In this document: positions 1 to 5,211 of the stretch, one piece after another
How positions within the stretch are numbered: the first letter of the stretch is position 1
How the letters are laid out: each line of letters opens with the position of its first letter
Origin: Thermoprotei archaeon
GTDB taxonomy: Archaea > Thermoproteota > Thermoprotei_A > Sulfolobales > Ignisphaeraceae
Direction of reading: 5' to 3'
Length of the DNA stretch: 8,271 nt
Assembly (NCBI GenBank): GCA_003661905.1
Contig: QMXA01000032.1
Location: forward strand, 1-8,271
Made by a program: the position numbers and the translations under genes
The notes under the pieces: generated by a model
Database searches by the model: none
What the model was told of the DNA's origin: nothing
Seen by the model: the letters and a program-made list of their open reading frames with translations, nothing else

Positions 1-22
1 CAATGTGTGAAAAGGAAGATAA

Positions 23-33
23 TTTTTAAATTT
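23..33 (+). promoter_or_regulatory. Putative TATA box of the LSm-L37e operon
   Basis: An AT-only stretch reading TTTTTAAATTT, preceded by a purine-rich run (GAAAAGGAAGA) that could serve as a BRE. A start site about 27 nt downstream of the TATA centre would fall near position 53 and leave a short leader of roughly 18 nt before the LSm ATG. The call rests on composition and spacing only. The first 20 bases could also belong to an upstream gene or promoter outside the window. Confidence 0.4.
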
Positions 34-70
34 AGATCCTCAATTAGAAGCAGGCGCTTAGGTTGAGAGT

Positions 71-301
71 ATGAGCACTATTGATACAGCTCATAAAATA
101 CTCTCTGAATCTCTAGGAACTCTAGTATTAGTTAAACTAAGAACAGGTAAAGAAGTAAGAGGTAAATTAAGAAGCTATGACCTTCACCTTAACATAGTAC
201 TAGAAGATGCGGAAGAGTTGAGAAGTGATGGTAGTTGGAGAAGATTAGGAACTATAGTTATAAGAGGAGATAATGTAATATTAATCTCACCTGCAAGCTA
301 A
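71..301 (+). CDS. Archaeal LSm (Sm-like) RNA-binding protein, SmAP1 type
   Basis: A 76-residue Sm-fold protein expected to form a heptameric ring that binds U-rich RNA and takes part in RNA metabolism. The Sm1 motif spans about residues 18-50 and contains the signature SYDLHLNIVL, with H39 and N41 at the usual uridine-pocket positions. The Sm2 motif lies near the C-terminus as IRGDNV (residues 64-69), with R65 as the third pocket residue. Its length matches minimal archaeal LSm proteins. The ATG is the first possible start, because an in-frame TAG lies at 59-61. A weak AGGT precedes it by 7 nt. The L37e gene follows after 25 nt on the same strand, an arrangement widely conserved in archaea, so cotranscription is likely. 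Family assignment is firm; the in vivo RNA targets are unknown. Confidence 0.95.
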   Translation: MSTIDTAHKILSESLGTLVLVKLRTGKEVRGKLRSYDLHLNIVLEDAEELRSDGSWRRLGTIVIRGDNVILISPAS

Positions 302-315
302 AAACACACAAAATC

Positions 316-322
316 AAGGTGG
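316..322 (+). promoter_or_regulatory. Shine-Dalgarno of L37e
   Basis: AAGGTGG lies just upstream of the ATG at 327, with 5 nt between GGTG and the start codon. It decides for this ATG over the in-frame ATG at 348, which has no such element. Confidence 0.75.
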
Positions 323-326
323 TATA

Positions 327-515
327 ATGACTAAAGGAACACCGTCCATGGGTAAGAAGAGTAAGGGAAAAACACATATAAAATGTAGAAGGTGTGGAAG
401 AGTAGCGTTTAACGTTTCCAAGGGTTATTGTGCAGCCTGCGGATTTGGTAGAAGTAGAAGAATCCGTAGATACTCTTGGGCTAATAAGAAAGTTAATAGA
501 GTACGCATACGTTAA
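327..515 (+). CDS. rpl37e: Large ribosomal subunit protein eL37 (L37e)
   Basis: A 62-residue basic zinc-ribbon protein of the large ribosomal subunit, found in archaea and eukaryotes but not bacteria. Four cysteines (C20, C23, C35, C38) form the C-x2-C-x11-C-x2-C zinc site. The N-terminus MTKGTPSMGK and the Arg/Lys-rich C-terminus, including a SRRIRRYSW segment, are typical of the family, and the length is normal for archaeal L37e. The ATG at 327 is supported by a GGTG element 5 nt upstream and by family N-termini. It is probably cotranscribed with the LSm gene. It ends 27 bp from the convergent aCPSF1 gene. Confidence 0.97.
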   Translation: MTKGTPSMGKKSKGKTHIKCRRCGRVAFNVSKGYCAACGFGRSRRIRRYSWANKKVNRVRIR

Positions 516-521
516 GAAGTA

Positions 522-539
522 ATTTCAGGGTTCTGAAAT
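522..539. terminator. Perfect hairpin between convergent L37e and aCPSF1 genes
   Basis: The arms ATTTCAG (522-528) and CTGAAAT (533-539) are perfect reverse complements around the 4-nt loop GGTT. The element fills most of the 27-bp gap between two converging stop codons, lying 6 nt after the L37e stop and 3 nt after the aCPSF1 stop. It could form at the 3' end of either transcript. No long T-tract follows on either strand, so it is not a textbook intrinsic terminator. A 3'-end processing or stability role is equally possible. Confidence 0.45.
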
Positions 540-542
540 ATT

Positions 543-2471
543 CTATGTCAATATTAGGGAATCTAATACTCTTGGAGCCATAATATCAATATCAGGCACT
601 AATCCTAGTCTCTCTCTTCTAATTCTCACTAAGTTTAGAAAAGACCTAATAGCACCTGGCTCTCCATGATTCAAGACTATTCTCTTAGGCTTAGGTTGTA
701 AATCTCTTATGAAGTTATATAATTGCCTCTGATCGGAATGACCTGAGAAGCCTTCAATACTGTGAACCTCCATATTTACTCTTATGATCTCTACTTTGCC
801 CTCGGGCGTCATGAATTGTATTTCTCTTTCTCCATCCTTTATTCTCCTTCCTAGAGTTCCTTCAACTTGATAGCTAACAAATATGAGTGAGTTCCTAGGA
901 TCTGGAGCCATGAGCTTGAAGTACTCTACTGCTGGTCCTCCAGTAAGCATACCTGAGGTTGCCATAATTATAACAGGTTTTTCGGATTCTACAATATCTG
1001 ACCTTGCATATATATCCTCAACTATTATGAAGGTTTCATATGCAAAGGGGTTACGATCAGCGAGAAAATGAGCTCTAACCTCCTTAGATAAATACTCTGG
1101 ATAAGCTGTGTGTATAGCTGTAACTTCATCAATCATGCCCTCTATGTAAACAGGTATTTTTGGAATCATATCACTTTCCATAGCTTCAGCTAAGACCAGC
1201 ATTATTTCTTGCGCTCTACCGACACTTAGAGTAGGTATTAAGACTTTGCCTCCACGCTCAATAGTTCTCTTAATAACTGTTATTAGCTGTCGTTCAGCTT
1301 CGATACGTGATGGCTGAGGTGTTGATCCATAGGTACATTCAATTATTAATGTATCAACTCTTGGGAACTGAGTATGAGCTTTTTCAAGTAGTTTCGTTCT
1401 TCCATACTTGAAGTCTGATGTATATAGGATATTATGCAGTCCATTACCTATATGGAGATGCACCATTGCAGACCCAAGTATATGGCCTGCATTATAGAAT
1501 GTTAACCTAACATCAGGTGCTATATCGGTTACTTCACCATATTTTAGAGTAATAGTATGTAGTAACATCTTATTTACTTCCCTCAATGCAAAGGGCTTCG
1601 GCTTTCCTTCACCTTTTAGAATTCTAAGAAGGTCTATCTGCAGTAGAGCCATTAAATCTCGCGTAGGTTCTGTAACGTAAACAGGTCCATTGAATCCGTA
1701 CTTAAATAGATAAGGAACTAAGCCGCAATGATCTAGATGAGCATGAGCAACTACAATAGCATCTATTTCTTCAGGATTAATACCTAAGAGATCTAATCGT
1801 GGAAACATCGATGTTGTTCTTTGAGCACCTGGATTTAGACCGAAATCTAGAAGTATTTTGCTTTCAGCAGTCTCAACTAGTATTGCAGAACGTCCAACTT
1901 CCATAAAACCTCCAAGTGCTGTTATTCTAACATAGTTATCCTTGAATATTACATCCCTATGAATTTGCTCCCCTACTCTTCTTAAGAATTTTAATCTGTA
2001 GTCACTTTCAGTAATCATATGAGCTAATATACTTTCGACAATTTTCGATTTCATAAGTGGTGCTCTTACAGGTCTAGGTCTCCATCCAGTCGATACTAAA
2101 ATCTTTCTAAAAATAGAGGCATCCTTTCCATATACTAATATGGGATTCTTAGCTTTTATTATGACTTCTCCCATTTCATCATCGAACTCTATCTCAACTA
2201 TATGAGCTTCTCTAGGGACTATTTCCATTATCAATTTCTTAGCTTCTTCCTTATTTTTCCTAACAGATTTATCGGTCTTTATGACTATACGCTTCTTTAT
2301 TTCCTTAGCTAGTGATTTGACAATTTCGCTGTGTTCTAGAACAAATGTTGGGTTCTTAACATATACGACAATTGAGGGACCTTCCATATCTATACGTGTT
2401 ACTTGTGCATCTTTAGGAAGTACATTTAGTATTTTTCTAAATTTATCAAGTAGTGATGATGCGAGGGACAT
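543..2471 (-). CDS. fttA: aCPSF1/FttA: KH-metallo-beta-lactamase-beta-CASP RNA endonuclease and transcription termination factor
   Basis: A 642-residue protein of the archaeal CPSF73-like family with full-length architecture. Two N-terminal KH-type domains span about residues 1-145. A metallo-beta-lactamase core follows, with the zinc motif HAHLDH (H243, H245, D247, H248), H330 in NAGH and D353 in TSDF. The beta-CASP domain carries motif A acidic residue E378, motif B H578 in FSGHSD and motif C H602 in NHGEP. All catalytic metal ligands are present, so it should be an active endonuclease. Family members cleave nascent RNA at U-rich 3' ends and terminate archaeal transcription. The ATG has a GAGGT element about 10 nt upstream. 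It lies 55 nt downstream of psmB, a pairing common in archaea, with no convincing promoter between them. The second KH domain has GKDA (115-118) in place of GxxG. Confidence 0.97.
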   Translation of the reverse strand: MSLASSLLDKFRKILNVLPKDAQVTRIDMEGPSIVVYVKNPTFVLEHSEIVKSLAKEIKKRIVIKTDKSVRKNKEEAKKLIMEIVPREAHIVEIEFDDEMGEVIIKAKNPILVYGKDASIFRKILVSTGWRPRPVRAPLMKSKIVESILAHMITESDYRLKFLRRVGEQIHRDVIFKDNYVRITALGGFMEVGRSAILVETAESKILLDFGLNPGAQRTTSMFPRLDLLGINPEEIDAIVVAHAHLDHCGLVPYLFKYGFNGPVYVTEPTRDLMALLQIDLLRILKGEGKPKPFALREVNKMLLHTITLKYGEVTDIAPDVRLTFYNAGHILGSAMVHLHIGNGLHNILYTSDFKYGRTKLLEKAHTQFPRVDTLIIECTYGSTPQPSRIEAERQLITVIKRTIERGGKVLIPTLSVGRAQEIMLVLAEAMESDMIPKIPVYIEGMIDEVTAIHTAYPEYLSKEVRAHFLADRNPFAYETFIIVEDIYARSDIVESEKPVIIMATSGMLTGGPAVEYFKLMAPDPRNSLIFVSYQVEGTLGRRIKDGEREIQFMTPEGKVEIIRVNMEVHSIEGFSGHSDQRQLYNFIRDLQPKPKRIVLNHGEPGAIRSFLNLVRIRRERLGLVPDIDIMAPRVLDSLILT

Positions 2472-2501
2472 GTTTCTTAGCTACCTCTTGATTTAAGTAT
2501 T

Positions 2502-2519
2502 GTATCTCATTCGAGACAC
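2502..2519 (-). other. Imperfect hairpin between psmB and aCPSF1
   Basis: The arms GTATCTC (2502-2508) and GAGACAC (2513-2519) pair at six of seven positions around the 4-nt loop ATTC. The element begins 7 nt after the psmB stop codon. It is weak on its own and is recorded because two stronger hairpins occupy the same post-stop position after other minus-strand genes in this window. It could be an attenuator or processing site between two cotranscribed genes, or chance. Confidence 0.25.
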
Positions 2520-2526
2520 CAAGTAT

Positions 2527-3147
2527 TTAGGAGAGTGTTTGGCTAAGTTTATAGCTTAGTTTCTTGAATCCTTCCTTAGTTATTACCGCTACGTCTATTC
2601 CTTCTCCACTAGCTGAATCTCTCTTAGTTGCTGCTGTAATAGCTCTAATAGCTAGTTTAACTGCATTATCTATGCTCATGTCCTCTCTATAGTTCTCCTC
2701 AATAACTCCTATAGCTATGGGTGATCCAGAACCGGTTGCTGTGAATGGTTCTGCAGTAACATCTCCAAACCACTCAATAGCAAAGAGCCTTGGCGCATCA
2801 TCATAGCCCCCTAATAGGAGTTGAACGATGTATGGAAAGTACTTAGAAGTATTTAGAAGTATGCTTAGTAATGATGCCATAGCCTTTATACTCATAGGCT
2901 TTCCTGTTATGTATTTATAGTACTTAGCTTCAATTCTTAGGAAATTAGCTAGAACTTGTGCATCAGCAACAAGTCCTGCTGTCGTTAATGCTGCTCTATC
3001 ATCTACCCTAATGATCTTATCAACATTCTTATGAGCTATGTAATAACCTGCTGTAGCTCTTTTATCAGCTGCTAGTATAACTCCATCTCTTATTCTTATA
3101 CCAACAGTCGTAGTCCCTTTTATCACCTTCTCATGGTAGAAGCCCAT
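2527..3147 (-). CDS. psmB: 20S proteasome beta subunit, catalytically competent type
   Basis: A 206-residue N-terminal nucleophile hydrolase that forms the inner rings of the archaeal 20S proteasome and degrades unfolded proteins in the cytoplasm. A short propeptide (residues 1-11) ends in Gly before T12, the predicted nucleophile exposed by self-cleavage. In mature numbering all catalytic residues are present: T1 (T12), D17 (D28), K33 (K44), S129 (S140 in GSGS), D166 (D177) and S169 (S180). This identifies an active beta subunit rather than a propeptide-retaining inactive one; many crenarchaea carry both. The start is supported by GGTGAT at 3154-3159, 6 nt before the ATG. It is the first gene of a probable psmB-aCPSF1 transcript and is divergent from egsA. 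The length is normal. Confidence 0.97.
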   Translation of the reverse strand: MGFYHEKVIKGTTTVGIRIRDGVILAADKRATAGYYIAHKNVDKIIRVDDRAALTTAGLVADAQVLANFLRIEAKYYKYITGKPMSIKAMASLLSILLNTSKYFPYIVQLLLGGYDDAPRLFAIEWFGDVTAEPFTATGSGSPIAIGVIEENYREDMSIDNAVKLAIRAITAATKRDSASGEGIDVAVITKEGFKKLSYKLSQTLS

Positions 3148-3153
3148 GTACTC

Positions 3154-3159
3154 ATCACC
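3154..3159 (-). promoter_or_regulatory. Shine-Dalgarno of psmB
   Basis: GGTGAT on the minus strand, 6 nt before the psmB ATG, matches the complement of the archaeal 16S 3' end. It confirms the start and the short propeptide. Confidence 0.7.
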
Positions 3160-3215
3160 CTAGAACTCCAAATAACATCCCAGAAGCACTTCCATGCTTA
3201 GGACTCTATATTAGG

Positions 3216-3240
3216 ATATAAAAACCTTCTTTCTTTCGAT
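3216..3240 (-). promoter_or_regulatory. Putative BRE/TATA promoter of psmB-aCPSF1
   Basis: The minus strand reads a purine-rich GAAAGAAAGAAGG directly followed by TTTTTATAT (3224 down to 3216), a good archaeal BRE plus TATA arrangement. Transcription would be expected to start near 3193, giving a leader of about 45 nt that contains the psmB Shine-Dalgarno. Position and composition both fit; there is no experimental evidence. Confidence 0.6.
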
Positions 3241-3301
3241 ATCTATGTCAAGTCTCATTATAATGCTTACACCTTACCCCAATTCTCATACTTATGTAGT
3301 G

Positions 3302-3309
3302 TTTATAAG
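3302..3309 (+). promoter_or_regulatory. TATA box of egsA
   Basis: TTTATAAG on the plus strand is a near-consensus archaeal TATA box. The expected start site about 27 nt from its centre is near 3330-3332 (A3330 or G3331). That leaves a leader of about 30 nt with a Shine-Dalgarno at 3351-3354 before the ATG at 3361. This placement argues against translation starting at the TTG at 3319, which would lie upstream of the transcript. The flanking BRE is not clear. Confidence 0.6.
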
Positions 3310-3313
3310 GATT

Positions 3314-3339
3314 ATTAATTGCTACGTATAGCAATTAAT
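3314..3339. repeat. Perfect 11-bp inverted repeat overlapping the egsA promoter, candidate operator
   Basis: The left arm ATTAATTGCTA (3314-3324) and right arm TAGCAATTAAT (3329-3339) are exact reverse complements around CGTA. The element begins 5 bp after the TATA box and spans the predicted transcription start. A dimeric repressor bound there would block RNA polymerase recruitment, a mechanism known for several archaeal regulators. If transcription began further upstream, the same sequence would instead form an RNA hairpin 11 nt before the egsA Shine-Dalgarno. It is the longest perfect inverted repeat I noticed in the window. Confidence 0.7.
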
Positions 3340-3360
3340 GTAGTGAATGTGGTGTATGAA

Positions 3361-4431
3361 ATGCGATATCGAAAAACGCATGTAATCGACCTACCTAAGA
3401 GAATTGTTGTTGGTTCTGGAGTTAGAAAGGAGATATCTAAACACTTCAAGAGCTTAGGACTTGAAAGCCCTATTACTATCGTTACAGGTAGCGGACCTAC
3501 TCAAAGCATTGGCCGAGAAGTTAGAGAGCATCTCGAAGATTCGCGATTCGATGTTTTTCAATTAGAAGTTAGGTTAGCAAATATAGATAGTGTTTCAAAG
3601 GTTGAGGAAGTAGCTAGGGAAAGCAGGTGTAAAGTTATTGTCGGATTAGGTGGCGGCAAAGCCATTGATGTAGCTAAGTATGTAGCTTATAGAATGGATG
3701 TAGATTTCATTAGTGTACCAACAAGTGCATCTCATGATGGTCTCGTATCTCCATTCGCTTCATTAAAAGGCATGAACACTATTTATTCCATGAAAGCTAA
3801 AGCACCGTTAATGGTATTAGCAGATACGGAACTAATAGCTAAAGCACCTAGGCGTTTCCTAATCGCAGGGTGTGGAGATCTAATAGGTAAATTCACAGCT
3901 GTTCTAGACTGGCAACTAGCTCATAAATTAAGGGGTGAGTACTACGGTCAGTATGCAGCTTCATTAGCCCTATTATCAGCTAAGCACATCATCTCACTAA
4001 GTAATATAATAGCAAAAGGAGGAGAGGAGGCTGCTAGAATTGTTGTAGAGGGTCTAATCAGTAGTGGTGTAGCCATGTGCATAGCTGGCTCAACACGTCC
4101 AGCTAGTGGATCCGAACACCTATTTAGCCATGCATTAGATCTAGTAGCTAATTTCCCAGCACTTCATGGAGAGCAAGTAGGTGTGGGGACAATAATGATG
4201 GCATATCTACATGGTAGGAACTGGTCCATGATAAGAAGAGTCCTCAAAAAACTTGGAGCTCCAACAACAGCAAGAGAACTTGGTGTAAGTAACGAGAAAG
4301 TTATTGAAGCACTAACAATAGCTCATAAGATAAGACCTGAAAGATATACAATCTTAGGTGAAAAAGGTTTAACGAGGAAGGCAGCAGAGAAATTAGCAAA
4401 AACTACAGGAGTTATTGAGGAGGAGCTATGA
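3361..4431 (+). CDS. egsA: sn-Glycerol-1-phosphate dehydrogenase (NAD(P)+)
   Basis: Reduces dihydroxyacetone phosphate to sn-glycerol-1-phosphate, the committed step that sets the stereochemistry of archaeal ether lipids; cytoplasmic and zinc-dependent. From the ATG at 3361 it has 356 residues, normal for the family. Visible motifs are the nucleotide-binding GGGKAID (97-103), the substrate loop PTSASHDG (120-127), and zinc ligands D173 in CGDLIGK, H253 in SGSEH and H269 in ALHGEQ. The frame is open back to a TTG at 3319. The ATG at 3361 is preferred because GGTG sits 6 nt before it, because MRYRKTHVIDLPKRIVVG matches family N-termini, and because the TTG lies within the promoter inverted repeat. 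It overlaps the convergent FKBP gene by 6 bp at the stop codons (CTATGA). Confidence 0.95.
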   Translation: MRYRKTHVIDLPKRIVVGSGVRKEISKHFKSLGLESPITIVTGSGPTQSIGREVREHLEDSRFDVFQLEVRLANIDSVSKVEEVARESRCKVIVGLGGGKAIDVAKYVAYRMDVDFISVPTSASHDGLVSPFASLKGMNTIYSMKAKAPLMVLADTELIAKAPRRFLIAGCGDLIGKFTAVLDWQLAHKLRGEYYGQYAASLALLSAKHIISLSNIIAKGGEEAARIVVEGLISSGVAMCIAGSTRPASGSEHLFSHALDLVANFPALHGEQVGVGTIMMAYLHGRNWSMIRRVLKKLGAPTTARELGVSNEKVIEALTIAHKIRPERYTILGEKGLTRKAAEKLAKTTGVIEEEL

Positions 4432-5157
4432 TTTCTTAGAAGATTCTTCAACTCTTGTTTCTTCTTTCTTTTTAGTAAATTTATCTAGATAGATTACATT
4501 CTCTACTCCTTCAATATACTTAAATATTTCCTCTGCTACCAACGCTTTGATTATTGGAATTTCTCTATCGGTAATAACCTCCTTAGGAACTTCTATAATT
4601 ATTGTCTTTCCTTCATCTTGTCTCTTAATTATGAATTTTTCAGGAGGCAGTTTCTTTATTCTCCTATGTAATAATGCTTGTATCTTTTCTATAGGATCTT
4701 CAATTCTCTTCAGGATTTTAAAGTGGAATATTAAGGTCTTACCTGCTAATGGATGATTAAAATCAACAAGAACTCTACCACCCGACACACTTCTTACAGT
4801 TCCTAATGACCCACCTATTTCAATTACTTTACCTGGTTCAGGAGTTATGCCGGCTCGCACTAACTCTCTTAAACTAAATACCTTAACTTTATTTGGATCT
4901 CTAGGGCCATAGGCTTTTTCAGGAGGTACTTCTACTGTACTTTCCACTCCAATATCGGATTTCATTAATGCTTCTTCAAATCCTTCAACATATCTACCTT
5001 CACCTACTATGATGAGAGTGGGTTCATATATCTTATCAGGGCTATATGCTTTTGATTCCTTAGCTATCTCAGCATTTGTTGTATCTATTATCTCTCCTGT
5101 CTCCTTTACTTTTGTTGTGTACTCAACTAGTATGAAGTCATTTTTTGAGATAGGTAT
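4426..5157 (-). CDS. Long FKBP-type peptidyl-prolyl isomerase (SlyD-like), apparent ATA start
   Basis: Cytoplasmic prolyl isomerase and chaperone. Counting from the ATA at 5157 it has 243 residues, normal for long archaeal FKBPs. The N-terminal half-domain (about 7-83) includes DFILVEYTTKVKETGEIIDTT, VGEGRYVEGFEEAL and PPEKAYGP. An insert-in-flap domain follows (about 84-130). The FKBP fold resumes with VDFNHPLAGKTLIFHFKI (131-148), and a C-terminal domain ends in a Lys/Glu-rich tail. The first canonical start in frame, the ATG at 4965, would delete 64 residues of the conserved fold. No ATG, GTG or TTG exists between that codon and the upstream stop at 5194-5196. A near-perfect GGAGGTG Shine-Dalgarno precedes ATA 5157 by 5 nt, so initiation there is inferred. 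It is the last gene of the probable methyltransferase-Nip7-FKBP operon. Confidence 0.88.
   Translation of the reverse strand: MPISKNDFILVEYTTKVKETGEIIDTTNAEIAKESKAYSPDKIYEPTLIIVGEGRYVEGFEEALMKSDIGVESTVEVPPEKAYGPRDPNKVKVFSLRELVRAGITPEPGKVIEIGGSLGTVRSVSGGRVLVDFNHPLAGKTLIFHFKILKRIEDPIEKIQALLHRRIKKLPPEKFIIKRQDEGKTIIIEVPKEVITDREIPIIKALVAEEIFKYIEGVENVIYLDKFTKKKEETRVEESSKKS
4453..4473 (+). terminator. U-rich tract downstream of egsA, inside the FKBP tail
   Basis: On the plus strand, 22 nt after the egsA stop, lies a 21-nt pyrimidine stretch broken by a single G and ending in five T. Archaeal termination typically occurs at U-rich runs, assisted by aCPSF1. egsA has no other 3' space because it overlaps the convergent FKBP gene, so this tract is the natural candidate. 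It is the antisense of codons for the Lys/Glu-rich FKBP C-terminus. Confidence 0.45.
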
Positions 5158-5162
5158 TATCC

Positions 5163-5170
5163 CACCTCCT
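5163..5170 (-). promoter_or_regulatory. Strong Shine-Dalgarno of the FKBP gene
   Basis: The minus strand reads AGGAGGTG (5170 down to 5163), the strongest ribosome-binding site in the window. It lies 2 nt before ATA 5160, 5 nt before ATA 5157 and 11 nt before ATC 5151. The 5-nt spacing equals that of L37e and points to ATA 5157 as the initiator. It is the main evidence that translation starts here despite the lack of a canonical codon. Confidence 0.8.
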
Positions 5171-5186
5171 TGGAGAATCCTGTAAT

Positions 5187-5208
5187 TAGTAGATTAAATG
5201 CTCTACTA
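5187..5208 (-). other. Perfect hairpin between the Nip7-like and FKBP genes
   Basis: The arms TAGTAGA (5187-5193) and TCTACTA (5202-5208) are perfect reverse complements around an 8-nt loop. In the minus-strand transcript the hairpin starts 3 nt after the Nip7-like stop codon and ends about 16 nt before the FKBP Shine-Dalgarno. No T-tract follows. It could be an RNA processing or stability element that separates the FKBP message from the upstream cistrons, or a protein-binding site. Confidence 0.4.
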
Positions 5209-5211
5209 CCC

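Noticed and set aside
883..1071. 62-codon open frame on the plus strand
   Set aside because: Lies wholly antisense to the conserved beta-CASP region of aCPSF1, has no ribosome-binding site and no recognisable protein features.
2281..2496. 71-codon open frame on the plus strand
   Set aside because: Antisense shadow of the aCPSF1 KH domains, Ser/Leu-rich composition typical of a reverse-strand frame.
3153..3159. C-box-like GTGATGA on the minus strand, suggesting a C/D-box sRNA
   Set aside because: It is the psmB Shine-Dalgarno region, and no D-box CTGA was found at a suitable distance downstream.
3245..3331. 28-codon ATG frame upstream of egsA that could be a leader peptide
   Set aside because: It spans the egsA TATA box, has no Shine-Dalgarno and would lie mostly upstream of the predicted transcript start.
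4547..4756. 69-codon hydrophobic frame on the plus strand, resembling a membrane peptide
   Set aside because: Antisense to the FKBP C-terminal half; the hydrophobicity arises from reverse-reading Lys/Glu codons.
5194..5199. TTTAAT on the minus strand as a TATA box for the FKBP gene
   Set aside because: A start 27 nt downstream would fall at the Shine-Dalgarno itself, and the hexamer lies in a hairpin loop; too weak to list as a promoter.
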